This document shows, one piece after another, positions 11,876 through 23,817 of a stretch of 64,000 nt of DNA. A program made the translations under genes and the position numbers. Below the pieces are notes generated by a model, which saw only the letters and a program-made list of their open reading frames with translations, had not been told where the DNA came from and ran no database searches. The DNA comes from Phragmites australis (taxonomy: Eukaryota; Streptophyta; Magnoliopsida; Poales; Poaceae): assembly GCF_958298935.1 (NCBI RefSeq), contig NC_084932.1:32955501-33019500 (forward strand), read 5' to 3'. The first letter of the stretch is position 1, and the number at the start of each line of letters is the position of its first letter.

Positions 11876-14800
11876 ATGCTTGGAGGTCGGCCGGTGTTCG
11901 TTCTGTTCGGCTCCTCCATCGTGCAGTACAGCTTCAGCAACGGCGGATGGGGCGCCGCCCTCGCCGACATCTACGCCCGCAAGGTGCACATCAGTCCACT
12001 CCTAAACCCTATATATCCTGCTGGATATGCTTTCAGATTTCTCAGCGAGAGAGATGAATGAATCAAAGAATTCCTCACTGCCAGTGAGGACTAGTCGAGT
12101 CTTGTCCATCTAGTATATATATATCCCACTCCTGTATACCCCAGTTACGTCACATTCCACATTTCCACTAGCTAGCTTGCCAAATTAATCACCCCCTCTT
12201 CTACAAGGAATCAAGGAAGTGAAAGGATCAACAAACATGTACCATTCCATTCACATCACCAGCTCGCCTTGATTGGCTGCATTCTCCATGTTTGTTACTG
12301 CAGCCTGTACAGTACATTTGCTGCCCCATAAATATCCATGCTGCTATGTGTTTTTAAGGATAAAATTCCATGAGTAAAAAAACAAAAAAAAATAGTTGAG
12401 TTTTGCATAAGCATGTGCTTAAAATGAGTTTTTTTACCACTTTGATGTCCAGGAATGGAAATCTGCTACCTTGCCTGCCATTCATTGTTTTGCTTCTTCC
12501 TTTCTTTTTTTCTCTTTCAGAAAGAAGCTTGCCATGATTTCTTTACAAATAGTGCTCACATGATTTTGAGCTGCAAGGAAATGAACAAACATCACGAGGT
12601 TATGCTACTTTGTGAAAACACATCATTGAAATATATAGTTTGCTGTGGTAATTTCGTGCTGTCTGTTGACTTGCTATAGTGGGTCTGAAGATTGAGAACA
12701 TGTATGGATGTGTTGGAAAAAGTATCCAAATTATTCCAATATTTTACATCTATGGTGTCCATTTTTCTTTGAATATGACTCCAGTCCCTTTAGAATTAGT
12801 CAGTTTTCCAGAATCACCTGAGACCAGTTCAGCCCGTAAATAAACTCTATATTGGGCCATTTTCTAAGCTATGTATATTAGTTTCAATTGAATACATTTT
12901 TATTAAGCAGGATATTTTATTAAGACCGGGACATGACTGAATCATCAGCAATCGGTTGCAAAACAAAGTTCAGAATATTCTCCATCCAGAAATACTCAGT
13001 CTCAGCATCAGAGCCAAGGCTAAACTTTGCTATTTCATCTTTAAAATACTTATATTTGGAAAGACACATGAAAAATTTGAAAATAAAAGCTGGACAAGGA
13101 AAATATCTGTTAACAACTAGTTTCTGCCTGGAAAATTGGCGTGGGTCCTGGATGGTATACGCACGCTTGTTTGTGTGCTGCACATTTTGGAAAATATTAT
13201 CTGTCATGAGATAATTAGACTTGCATATTGGCCTTATAGGGAACAGCTGATATATTTGGTGGTCCAACTATTTTTATAGAACAACCAAGAGCACCTTCAA
13301 AAGGAAGCAGAAGGAATGTCATATATTTGGTGGTCCAATTATATTTCACACTTTTCTTCAGTAGCTAAGGTTTGGGTTAATTGGTTGGTGCATTAGTCTT
13401 AATATGGTATCAGAATCAGATTTTCCTGATGTTGAGACCTAACTAGAGAAACTTTAAGATGAACGCAATCATTCACATCGTGGGTCAGTTTAAGCTTTTG
13501 GGTGAATTTTGTTGGTGCATGAAACTACCTGACAACAGTGTTACTTCACTAATGCATGTGTTTGTTGGCCACTCATTTAGGCTGATATCGTGCTTAGAGG
13601 GTATATCGGCTGGAACACAAGGCGGGCCCTTCAAGTCATGGACAAAGTGTTCCCTAAGGTATGGTCCTTTCCTGCTATCCCATGATCTCCTTAAGATCAG
13701 ATTAAGTGATAGACAATTCAACTCGCTACTTGGACTTGTTGAGTGCATTATTATGCATCTCGTGAATTTACCCTTTATAAATTTTTGTTTATGTTTCTCC
13801 ATTATAATTGTTCTATCTTGCAGAAATACATTCTCTACAAAAAGTTAAGTTGTTGCACTTAATTTTTTGAACTTCAGCAGTAGCATACCTTCAGTGTATC
13901 TTATGAATACAGTTTTGGTCCTGTTTGGTAGTGTGATAATTATTGTTTAAGCAATTGCCTCTTTTGCAATAATAGACTGCATTCTGAAAAGAGGAAATTG
14001 TCATAAATCCTTTCTTTATTTCAAGGAAGAAACTATGCCTATAATTTTGAACTTAACGTTCTGTATAAATTGCTGACCGCTTGAGTCTCTTTCTTGATCA
14101 TACCAAAAATGATATTTGTTTTCTTAGTTTTTTTTGTTGGATAACCCGTTCTTAGCTATATATCTAACAAAGTGTACTCTATCAAGGACCAGTACTATGA
14201 TATCATGATTGTAATTCTAGTATAATATGTGATGAGATTCAAAATTAGCAGTTTGTTGGCCAATTTTCATTGACTTTCTACCCTTCATTTATTTGCCTTA
14301 GGATTCACCAGTGCAGCCATCTTTGGTAATAGTTTACTTTGGTGGAAATGACTCCATTGCCGCTCACTCGTCTGGTCTTGGACCTCATGTGCCGATAGAC
14401 GAGTACATAGACAACATGAGAAAGATTGCGGAACACCTGAAGGTAAAGTGCGAATACGTGTGAGATGTGCTTGAGAGTGAGTGTTTATGCACTTGTTTGA
14501 CAGTTGCCTTTGTGTTCAGAGCCTGTCTGAGAAGATTCGTGTCATTTTCCTCAGCTGCCCGCCTCTGAACGAGGAGATGCTTCGTAAATCGACCAGGTGA
14601 CAAAGGAAGGGATCTATCTTTACCAAGTTATTATATTATGTGTGCTGATCTATATAGTATGGAAGTAGTGTTGGATCTATATATGTTGCAATACATTAAT
14701 TGCTGAGATGGCTGCCTTTGCTGCCCTGAAACATATGCAGCAGTAGTATACTGAGCGAGATCGTGCGGACGAACGAAACCTGCCGTTTGTACTCTGACGC

Positions 14801-15223
14801 CTGTGTATCTCTGTGCAAAGAGATGGACCTGAAGGTGGTGGATCTCTGGAATGCCATGCAGAAGAGGGAAGACTGGATGACAGCATGCTTTACGTGAGTG
14901 CATCTCTGTCTGCTTGTTTGTTTGTTTGTTGTTCTTTGTATACCTTACTTATATATATTGCTTGGTTCTTAATCCTTGGTAAAATGAAATGATTTGGGTT
15001 AATTTGCAGCGACGGCCTGCATTTATCTGAAGAGGGGAGCAAGATAGTGGTGGAAGAGATTCTCAAGGTGCTGAAGGAGGCAGACTGGGATCCATGCTTA
15101 CACTGGACGGCGATGCCGACGGAGTTTGCGGAGGACTCACCCTACGATCTCGTCTCCTCCAGCGGCCAATCCACTGTCAACCCCTCCGAGTGGACCATCC
15201 ACAGGAAGATACCATGGAACTGA
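11876..15223 (+). CDS. GDSL/SGNH-family esterase (CPRD49 / isoamyl-acetate-hydrolase-like), six exons
   Basis: Exons join as 11876-11983, 13581-13658, 14302-14442, 14520-14596, 14744-14893 and 15010-15223. All introns are GT-AG, and the 768-nt frame gives 255 residues and a TGA stop. SGNH blocks are visible: FGSSIVQ (block I, nucleophile Ser14), RGYIGWN (block II Gly around residue 43-46), YFGGNDS (block III, Gly77 and Asn78) and DGLHLS (block V, Asp186 and His189). The length and the GYxGWN/GGNDS spacing match the small plant CPRD49-type esterases, which hydrolyse short acyl esters; the natural substrate is unknown. No signal peptide is seen, which suggests a cytosolic protein. The 1.6-kb first intron is the longest. 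The ATG at 11876 gives MLGGRPVFVLFGSS, the usual N-terminal length. Confidence 0.93.
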
Positions 15224-15603
15224 CTCATCCATCGATCGATCGATCGACCTCGTCTCCTCCTCCATGGCTGGCTGGCTGGCTATTCCTGCAGATGAATATG
15301 TCACCAATTATGAATGGATGAAAAATCAATCCTGGTCACCAAGAATAATGAGGAAAAATTCTGCTAATATTTCCATTGGTTTCAGTCTAGCTTTATTTGT
15401 CATCATGATACATACATACATTTGTGATTTGTGATTTGTGGCAGGCACGCTTTGTTCTTGGCTTTTCTTTCTGTAATGACTAATGATACACACTGGTGGC
15501 CACGCCGACGGCATACCAGCTCCATCCACTTGTTGGAAAAAAGAAGATCGTCTTGGTTTCTTCTCTACCCTAGCCGTCCCTCTCGAATGAAAAGAGAAGA
15601 TTT

Positions 15604-15686
15604 ATCCTAGTGTGTGTATGAACGTGTTCCCGTGTGAGTGTAGGGTGTGTGTGTAGTGTGCGTCTGGCTGCTGTACCCTCTAAAAA
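15604..15686 (+). mobile_element. Short 5'-truncated LINE-like insertion with 18-bp target duplication
   Basis: An 83-bp insert is flanked by a perfect 18-bp direct repeat, AATGAAAAGAGAAGATTT, at 15586-15603 and 15687-15704. The insert is TG-rich (tgtgtgtatg...gtgtgcgtctggctgctgtaccctc) and ends in a short A tract, like the 3' end of a plant L1 element. A long target duplication plus an A tail indicates target-primed reverse transcription. It lies downstream of the esterase gene and upstream of PDX1. Confidence 0.75.
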
Positions 15687-15704
15687 AATGAAAAGAGAAG
15701 ATTT

Positions 15705-16187
15705 GAGCCCAGCCCAGCCCAGCCCGTTAATAGTGGTGGAGCAATAGGATAGCGAGAGAGCCCGTTAATAGTGAGTGGTTGGCCCAGCTCAACGACACGA
15801 CAGCCACCCCCACCCAACGAGCTTTTTTTATTTTTATATTTTTTCAGTTAAAAATTTAAATAAATAGACTGATAGAACAAATTGCAAAGAATATTAGTGA
15901 ATTTTACCAGATTTTTAAAAATTTATTTGAGCTCTAATAATTGTTAGAAGTTATAAAAGTAGTCCTTTTTTGGAGAATTTTAGTTTAAATTCTACACAGG
16001 ATTTTTTGGTAAATTTAATTAAAATGGGTTGCACATGAATTATGGAATACGTACAAAAAAAAATTAGAATTTTTGGAGCAACAAAACATCATTATTTTGA
16101 ATAGAAAAGATATGAGAGAAAATTGAGGTAAATGTCTAGTTTTACAATTTATTCTATCATGAGTCTATTTATTTAATTTTTTAATAA
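15705..16187. other. AT-rich spacer upstream of PDX1
   Basis: No gene is visible. It starts with short direct repeats (AGCCC units near 15710-15725 and two copies of GCCCGTTAATAGTG near 15721 and 15760), then about 350 bp of AT-rich sequence leading to the PDX1 core promoter. Confidence 0.4.
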
Positions 16188-16371
16188 AAAAATATAAAAA
16201 TAAAAAAAAACTCCCACCCAACATCATCTCCCTCCGCATCTTCCCCGCAGCCCAGCCCCATAAGGAGAGGAGAGAGCAGCAGCACCACCACCACCACAGC
16301 CGCAACCCCAATCCCTCCCCACCGCCACCACCCCACTCTTCCAGAGGAGCGGAGCGAGCAAGAAAAAATTA
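16188..16371 (+). promoter_or_regulatory. Likely PDX1 core promoter and 5' UTR
   Basis: A TATA-like run (aatataaaaa at 16191-16200) is followed at about 30 bp by a CT- and CA-rich stretch typical of plant 5' UTRs, with CAC and CCA repeats. The translation start at 16372 is the first ATG after it and has G at +4. The placement is inferred from sequence only. Confidence 0.45.
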
Positions 16372-17334
16372 ATGGCTTCCGACGGCAGCGGCGTGGTTGC
16401 CCTTTACGGCGGCGGCGGCGGCAACAAGGTGAAGGTTGTGGATGCATCCTCCAAGCCCCCCGTCGCCACCTTCTCCGTCAAGGTTGGCCTGGCCCAGATG
16501 CTGCGCGGCGGCGTCATCATGGACGTCGTCACCCCGGACCAGGCGCGCATCGCCGAGGAGGCCGGCGCCTGCGCCGTCATGGCGCTCGAGCGCGTCCCCG
16601 CCGACATCCGCTCCCAGGGCGGCGTCGCCCGCATGTCCGACCCGGGCCTCATCCGCGACATCAAGCGCGCCGTCACCATCCCCGTCATGGCCAAGGCGCG
16701 CATCGGCCACTTCGTCGAGGCCCAGATCCTGGAGGCCATCGGCGTCGACTACGTGGACGAGAGCGAGGTGCTCACCCTCGCCGACGACGCTCACCACATC
16801 AACAAGCACAACTTCCGCGTCCCCTTCGTCTGCGGGTGCCGCGACCTGGGAGAGGCGCTGCGCCGCATCCGCGAGGGCGCCGCCATGATCCGCACCAAGG
16901 GGGAGGCCGGCACGGGCAACGTCGTCGAGGCCGTCCGCCACGTGCGCTCCGTCATGGGCGACATCCGCGCGCTCCGCAACATGGACGACGACGAGGTCTT
17001 CGCCTACGCCAAGCGCATCGCCGCGCCGTACGACCTCGTCATGCAGACCAAGCAGCTGGGCCGCCTCCCCGTCGTCCAGTTCGCCGCGGGGGGTGTCGCC
17101 ACCCCGGCAGACGCCGCCCTCATGATGCAGCTCGGCTGCGACGGCGTCTTCGTCGGCTCCGGCATCTTCAAGAGCGGCGACCCGGCGCGCCGGGCGCGCG
17201 CCATCGTGCAGGCCGTCACGCACTACAGCGACCCGGAGATCCTCGCCGACGTCAGCTCCGGGCTCGGGGAGGCCATGGTCGGCATCAACCTCTCCGACCC
17301 AAAGGTCGAGCGCTTCGCGGCACGCTCCGAGTAG
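16372..17334 (+). CDS. PDX1: Pyridoxal 5'-phosphate synthase subunit PDX1 (PdxS/SNZ family)
   Basis: A single intronless exon encodes 320 residues, the usual plant PDX1 length. PDX1 is the lyase/synthase half of the cytosolic DXP-independent vitamin B6 pathway. It makes pyridoxal 5'-phosphate from ribose 5-phosphate, glyceraldehyde 3-phosphate and ammonia supplied by the glutaminase PDX2, in a 12+12 complex. The whole barrel is readable: [20 protein letters not shown] with Asp51, MAKARIGH with Lys108 (the ribose-phosphate Schiff-base lysine), and [10 protein letters not shown] with Lys176 (the second catalytic lysine). The two lysines are 68 apart, as in the bacterial enzyme (81 and 149). The N-terminus has a Gly-rich variable segment (residues 13-17), typical of plant copies. 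GC content is very high, normal for grass PDX1. No defect is seen. PDX2 is not in the window. Confidence 0.98.
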   Translation: MASDGSGVVALYGGGGGNKVKVVDASSKPPVATFSVKVGLAQMLRGGVIMDVVTPDQARIAEEAGACAVMALERVPADIRSQGGVARMSDPGLIRDIKRAVTIPVMAKARIGHFVEAQILEAIGVDYVDESEVLTLADDAHHINKHNFRVPFVCGCRDLGEALRRIREGAAMIRTKGEAGTGNVVEAVRHVRSVMGDIRALRNMDDDEVFAYAKRIAAPYDLVMQTKQLGRLPVVQFAAGGVATPADAALMMQLGCDGVFVGSGIFKSGDPARRARAIVQAVTHYSDPEILADVSSGLGEAMVGINLSDPKVERFAARSE

Positions 17335-17720
17335 ACTCCTCCTCCAACCTCGATGCGTCCTTCATCGACTCGGGACTCTATCTCCAATCCATCGTCGCTA
17401 TCCAAGAGGTGAAAAAAGAACGAAAGCTCAAAATAAAAATCTCTTCTTTATTTGTTTGCTTCCAATATGATGTGATGTGTTGTGTCGGGAACAAAGAATC
17501 CCCTAAATTCACATTGCTATGCATTTTGCATCGAGTTATCAATGCCAATCTCCTCCTCCCCTCTTCTTCTCTGAAGTGAAATGTTCGTTGCCTATGGCAC
17601 TTGTTACATGAGTGTCACAGGTTGCTGCCGATATACCTGCCCTTGATCTGTATGCCTGATTTTCTATTAACCATGCACTCAGGTCAGTTCTCTGCTTCCT
17701 GACGCGAAGAATAAAAGAAA
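17335..17720 (+). other. PDX1 3' UTR region with candidate poly(A) signal
   Basis: The GC content drops sharply after the stop codon. An AATAAA hexamer occurs at 17710-17715 within 'agaataaaagaaat', a plausible polyadenylation signal. The real 3' end cannot be fixed from the sequence, and an intron in this UTR is possible. Confidence 0.4.
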
Positions 17721-18275
17721 TACTACAATGGAATTGCTTATGATGCTGTTGCTAGTTTGGGGTGTCATGCAGTAATAACATTTACAATGGAGGGTGTCAA
17801 TTACAGTAATAACATCTTACGCTACTGAGCTAAAGAACATTGATATACCATAACCTAGAGAGGTAGATGCTGGTCTCGGCCGTCATTGCACACGTTGTAT
17901 AATGGAATCTTGTTGATGAACGAGTCAAGACAGAGATAATGGTCATGGATCGGCCCACTCGGTTATGCAAGTTTAGTCGACTGGGCCCTCGCTTATGCAA
18001 GTTTCGTGCTCTGCTGACGACAAGGTACCCTCAGCTTCATTCGGTTCAGGTGATGACAATGGAATTTTGATTGCTACCCCATTTGTCACACACCAGATGC
18101 AAAAAATCAAGGGTGGTGTTCAATCACCTAATAATATTCAGCGTTCGAACACCGCCAGCCACATCATCTTGCCATTCCTCCACCGCCAGCTTAACCAATT
18201 CGTGCAGCAAGCTATCGCAACTACAGAAGAAAAAAACGAGAAAGAGATCCCGAAAGCTATTGCAGCAAGCTAATG
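17721..18275. other. Spacer between PDX1 and the RecQ pseudogene
   Basis: No gene is supported. An open frame on the plus strand at 17995-18273 has no recognisable family and lies just beyond the 3' tail of the minus-strand RecQ remnant. Confidence 0.4.
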
Positions 18276-20676
18276 CTATTCTTCCTTGCTACTCTCAAGA
18301 CAAACAACATCCTTATCCTTCTTTTGCCTCTTTTTAGCTCCATTTTCATCGCTGGCCTCCTTACCTCCGTTAGTTCCTCAAGTAATATGGGACCGCATCA
18401 GCTCAATGATCCTGCTGCCGTACTTCTCTGTCTTCACCTTCCCTATAACCTTCTCTAGCTGCACAAGATGAAATGCCCATGTTATATATGTCCCGCAAAG
18501 ATACACTTGCAACTTGAATCAAACCTCACCTCAGCCACAGTGGTTGGTTTCTGGCAGCTCAGGGGGAAATTTGCTGCGCCGAAAGAACCGCATGGGGGAA
18601 TATGCCCCCATTACTGGAGGACAGCTCCCTACGCAGTTCATCAAGTTTAGCTTCCAAATTGCTCATCCGGCTACGTTTTGTGCCTTCGGATCTGGAACCT
18701 CTATCTGGAGAGGGAACATCAATCTCAAGTTTGACCACTCGGTTCCCTGTGTAGCAACAAACGTACTCATGACCACATTCCATAATTCTCCAAACGAGTA
18801 AAAATATGAATGACACGACACATATATAATGATTTGCATGCAAGACTTGAGAGAAAATGTAGCTTTACCTTGCAATGCTGGCTTCCACAATGGTCCTAAG
18901 GTAACATTCGCGTTGGTTGAATATGCTGTATGCTGAAATTCTTCCTTCTAAAAGTGGGAAAGAAGAACCTTAGCAATCATTGCTAGTCCAATCAAAGGTC
19001 GTTGAGGCAAATAATGTCAAACTCTAATGTGTCACAGAATACTCGAACATTTGCAAACAGTTAGATGATGTGTAAAGGATACATGTAAAAGATGTTTCTA
19101 CCTCCACGTCCCCACATCTCCCCACTTGTTATAGGATGAGCACTGGATGGAAGCATTTGTAAAGTGCATAAACTTTGATTGCATATACATTACAATGTAG
19201 AAGCAAAGGTTGAGAAATTTTCTGTAGCTAAAGTTGTTAGTACCATAGCCATCCCATTAATAAAAACAGTATGCAAAAATATTTACAACAAAATGGCATC
19301 GCATATGTTTACACTAGCACAAAAAATGTTTTAGTGGTTAAAGAAAAAAGTGGTAGCATCAAATGCTGCACCAATTGTTTAAAAGTGTGAAAAATGTGTT
19401 ATGCAATTTTTTTACGAAAAAGGTCAACACCACCATTTTTAGTTATATATCCATCTACTAGTTCCCCAGAACTTTTTTTATTAAAAATGATAAGTTTGAT
19501 CCATCAGAATGATAGTTTTCTAATCTCAGGTTTGCACTCAGGTTCCTTACACTTAATCTGCTCATGCCAATTTCGGACTTTCCCTGGCTGGTCATAGGAG
19601 CTACAGCATTAGCAAATTAGCAACCACTGGAATATGGTCACTTTTGTGCTTTCTTAAAACATGCTATTTCTACAAGGTGTGAAGATATGGAACCTTTCTT
19701 ATAAAGAAAACTAAAACTAAGATCAAGCAAACCGAGAACAGATATAAGCTGACAAGTTTTGGTATCCTTCCATAATGTGGAATTTTACCACAATCTATTT
19801 TCTGCAGCCTGGTTGCAATAGTTTTTAAGTTCTTCTTTAACCTTCCAGTTGATGTAATTAACATTTACAGAAGGATGTTGAATAGCAACAATATTATGTG
19901 GTTTGTTAGATGCATAATAGAGACCATAAAATACACTAACGAATTCACTTATACTTGCAGTGGACACATATACCAAAACATGATCGAGTATAAGGTGGAC
20001 TATCAATTGCTCAATTTCTTCTCTTTTAAGATTAACAGCTTGATTGGAACCACCTGCTGAACATATCAACTGTGATGTAAGATTGGTTGAAATGATATAC
20101 TTCAAAACTTACATTAGAATAGACCTCTGGATGATGATTGATGATATAATACTTAAGACACAGAACATAAAAAAAAGAGCAACTTATGGCATCATAAAAA
20201 GATTGTGTTGAGGAGATATACCTAAATCTTTCCACTTTGCCTTGAACTTATCCACCAGCTGCAGTAGTGTAGCTCTTTGGTCATTAAGTTGCATGTCGTG
20301 TAGAAGTGAAACGATAATCTTGGCATGGTCTGAAACAAGAAGTCACAGAAATTACTGTGGGAATATGAACAAAGAGAATGCATGAAGTTTTTCGAAATAA
20401 AAGAATATGTATGAGAAATAATATCATCTAGATATAAACTGAAAAAAATGCAATTGGTAGATTTCTGAACTGATGTAAAATCATCATACAAGTGGCATCT
20501 ATATCCTTGAGCTCAATGATGGAAGCGCAATTGTCACACGCAAAAAGAAATTCTGTAAATATGGACAGTCCAAAAGTTTAGCTCCTGATAATGAAGTATC
20601 GAGAAATACCATTGCAGTCCTGCAGAGTTTCTCCAAAATGTCGGAAAAATGCACCACGGCGACAACTCCTCTTAGA
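18276..20676 (-). pseudogene. RecQ-type DNA helicase remnant: zinc, RQC and HRDC modules only
   Basis: Exons on the minus strand, 5' to 3': 20610-20676, 20490-20552, 20222-20329, 19974-20056, 18869-18947, 18530-18746, 18378-18458, then a tail to 18276. Phases agree at each GT-AG junction. The first two exons hold the RecQ zinc cluster (SCRRGAFFRHFGE, DCN, then CDNC). The next ones hold the RQC winged helix (AKIIVSLLHDMQLNDQRATL; KREEIEQLIVHLILDHVL; KEEFQHTAYSTNANVTLGP). The last hold an HRDC domain (LDELRRELSSS; TTVAELEKVIGKVKTEKYGS). The helicase core with Walker motifs is missing. One base is off-frame in a CCCCC run near 18571, and a TGA at 18378-18380 precedes a Lys-rich tail ending at 18276. 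Extra residues before CDNC suggest a lost splice site. RecQ helicases unwind DNA structures in repair; this copy should not. The plant RecQL2-like group is my best guess. Confidence 0.85.
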
Positions 20677-22260
20677 CTGGGACAATAAAAAACCGTCCAA
20701 TCAGATTATATTGACAAATGCACTGTAGCGACAACTTATTCCTTTGTTTCTTAAATGCAAAGTGTGCTAGAAGCCCTTCTATAATTTGACATGATTTGGT
20801 CGATCTTTGAGATACAACATCCAAATTCAGTCTAATCCAACCACCAACTATCTTTCCAGTAAAATGAAAGTCTAGTATAAAGTGTCTATACAGTATACTG
20901 AAAATCTGCCTAAAAAGTTATTCCCTTGATTCATTTTTACTTGACGTTTTAGACCAATACACAGTTATTAAGAAAAGGCGAAAGATGGTATCACCTAAAT
21001 CACGACTTCCCTTCCTCACTCGGGCACCCAGCTTTCTTCCTCATTCTATCTCTTCCTCGGACAAACGCAATCCACCCCATCAGAGTGGCCGATTTCACCA
21101 CCGGAGCGGAGGCCATCAAATGAATTCACACCTCTTCACATCCGTTTTTCCATTCTCCCCTCCTGATTTTTGAGCTGTAGATCAGGCAAAAATTGAGTCC
21201 TGATCAGGTAAATTCGTACGATCCTATGACTTAGAGTCGCATTAACAACCATGGTGGGTACTGAACAAAGGGGTTGAATCATGAAAAACCGCAACAAAAC
21301 ACTAATGAGGTAAGGGCCCTTTAGGAAGATACCACCCAGTGCACACATGGAATCCATGCTGATTGCTTTTTTAAATTATGAAGGTTAATCATACAAATAG
21401 GATCATCCGTAAAATAAAGATAATGCAGCAAGTACTGCCAGAATGTCCACAATGCCAAAATGTCCATAAGGCCTATTAGACATAAGGCACTGTTTTAGGG
21501 CGCGGAGCAAATTTAAATTGTCATTGAATTTTCTTGGGACGGTTGTGATCCTTCAAATCCGCCCATCTTGTGATTTTATATATATTATGGATATGGATAG
21601 GCGTTTCTCTTCACAGAATTCTACATCATCAAATAAGTCAAATAAGAAAAAGTGCACAGTAGAAGACCTTCGCAATTTTGCTTTCCGCTATATGAAGAAC
21701 TGTTGTTCTATCTTATTCTTTTCGAGAGCCTATGACTATGAGTATCCTGTTAATTCATGTGGCTTTCTATGCTAATCTAGCAAATTTGTGGAAGTTGAAA
21801 TAGCTCTGTCAACAGTTCATGCTGTTCAAAGTAGTACAGTAGCCAAAAGGTAGGTTGACCCTTCACATATTTGTGCTGCTTCAGTGGCAGCGATCTGTAA
21901 CAGTGCTGTACAATCACTACCCAGATAGGTAGTCCAATTGGCATTGATAAACAGCCATGTGAGACATGACTGACAGAAAGGCTTGATTATACAGTTGTTC
22001 GTAAACTGAAATCAATGAAATTTCATGTAGAGGGACTTAGACAAAGAAAATCAAATAGAAGATAACCTTATACTAATTCACTTGGCACTCTAAAGATTGG
22101 CCATAGTATCTCTGAGGATTGTGGGACTTTACCAGACAATATTCTTTTTTGGCTTATGTTCAGGGGCCGGACAATCAAGCATCTTGTAGGCTGTAGCTGA
22201 TTGCCCTGTTCGTGTCAGTAGTTTCATTCACTAGTATTTCAAAGCTAAGCAAGCCATCTA
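20677..22260. other. Spacer with no recognised gene
   Basis: This stretch separates the RecQ remnant from the inverted duplication. I see no RecQ helicase-core motifs here on either strand, so the truncation occurs near 20,680. AT-rich blocks around 20,750-20,960 resemble degenerate MITE sequence without clear ends. An 85-codon open frame at 21518-21775 (+) has no recognised family. Confidence 0.35.
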
Positions 22261-23774
22261 CAGCAATTATTTCGAACAAGGATAATATGTAAAAAGAATT
22301 CCATGTTAGAAATCCATTGAGCGGAGCACTCTCTACCAACCAATTAGCCGGTAGCAGAAAGGGGATTGCCTACTGACGATACGAGCTAACCTACCTGACC
22401 TCTTGTATCGTCTCATCCCAATCCCACCCCTCGGTTTCCAATTCCAACAGTAATAATCACAAACAAACAAACATAAATACTTCCTCCAGAGTGATTGATT
22501 CATCAATTCTAGCAAAGCAAAGGATATAGTGCAGCGGGATCCTCTACAATATTGTACATGCAAAGGAGAGGAAGAAGCCAAGCCGCCAAGGGGGCCGAAC
22601 TCTATCAGTTCAAATTTCACAGTAAGTAGATGAGTGATAAATCTGCTTCGCTTGGGTAAACAGTTCGATCAATAGCTAAAGTCAAAACACACACATCGCA
22701 GGGCTACCAAATATTTTATCCCATGACTTCAAAACTACTGTAAAAAAACACCAGCTCGTCGATCGTTAACCGGTCCAACAGGCGCCTCCTCCTCACTACT
22801 CATCGTCTTCTTCAAACTTAACATCAGCGTCCGTTTGTAAGAACGCGTCAAACCTGCACATGGGTAGACATATTTTGAGATGATACTATTAGGTCAATAA
22901 GAGGACAGTAAACACAAAATACCTTTATTCAATGGGCTGCTACTTTTCTTGACAGTAATTTACTTTTCATATATGTGGGTCACCCCAGTCTGAGCTTCCA
23001 CATACACATCACAAAACAAAGACGTCATCACCGGATTAACTTTTTTTCGTGTCAAACTCTCTACTAGAGAAGACAGGTTCAGTTTTCACTACAACTAAAA
23101 TTTTGTGAATATCTATAACACTTTATGGATATGCATGTACCTTGTCTGCAAATTTTGAAAGGTGATGATGCGCGTTTCGGCACGTTTTGAAGCATTGCTG
23201 GATACCACGCAACTGATCAGCCAGATTCCTATTATTCCCTACCCAATCCATTAAACCATCTCTCTGCTTTGCATAGTAATCCTTCAACTTCTGTGGGTTT
23301 GACTTGACCTCCTACTTTAAAGCATATTCTCTGCAGTCTGTTATGAGCCAATTGCGCTGGACTCTCTTACCCAATTCTTTCCACCCAAGGAAGCTCTCTT
23401 TCTGTTGCGATGCATGGTTCATGAGATCAGCAAATAGAATATCCATCATGTGGATCTTTCCCTCAATAGTCATTCAGGCAATATGATTTTTGTCGATATC
23501 ACAGTTCTTAAGAGGATCAATCTTAGTCTCCTCGACAGCCTTGAAAAGACCCAGAATATGTATCAGATCAACAGGGAATTTCGCTTCAGTCAGACCAAGT
23601 TTATTGAGATTGTCAGTAATGATTCCAGCAACTTGCCGTAGATTTTTCTTAGCTTTTTCAACAGTATAATTTATTAGCTTGACGCCTAGGATTCTCACCA
23701 TGTTGCCTTTGAAAAAGATGTGTTCTTCTTCGATCTTTTCAAAACAAGCCATCGCTTTGAAATTCTCTCCACTT
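22261..23774 (-). repeat. Left arm of a 1.5-kb inverted repeat
   Basis: This arm aligns in reverse complement to 23818-25351 along its whole length, with about 10% substitutions in the segments I compared by hand. The loop is only 43 bp (23775-23817). The arm carries the 3' exons of an unrecognised gene family in minus orientation plus its downstream sequence. The outer edge near 22,261 is where similarity fades. Confidence 0.9.
22796..23774 (-). pseudogene. 3' exons of an unrecognised gene family (left-arm copy)
   Basis: I do not recognise the family. Reading the minus strand, a frame open from the arm edge carries MACFEKIEEEHIFFKGN at its start, continues to KNCDIDKNHIA and meets a TGA. 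Similarity to the other arm then continues through IEGKIHMMDILFADLMNHAS, a second stop (TAG after ECREYALK-type sequence), and LADQLRGIQQCF to a GT donor near 23,130. A final exon at 22796-22853 encodes FDAFLQTDADVKFEEDDE and a TAG stop. The TGA is present in both arms, so the decay began before the duplication. These exons could be the original 3' half of the gene that starts at 27925 on the same strand; that is inference. Confidence 0.65.
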
Positions 23775-23817
23775 TAAAGCATCGCATTGAAATTTACTAG
23801 CTTGATGGCGGAGAGAG

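Noticed and set aside
12920..13267. 115-codon minus-strand frame inside intron 1 of the esterase gene
   Set aside because: No recognised domain, no splice or promoter context; likely chance or an old transposon scrap.
16369..17223. 284-codon open frame on the minus strand across PDX1, plus long frames in other phases
   Set aside because: They mirror the PDX1 codons. High GC at third positions removes stops in the other frames. The predicted proteins are low-complexity and match no family.
17995..18273. 92-codon plus-strand frame downstream of PDX1
   Set aside because: No family recognised, no splice or promoter context, and it abuts the minus-strand RecQ tail.
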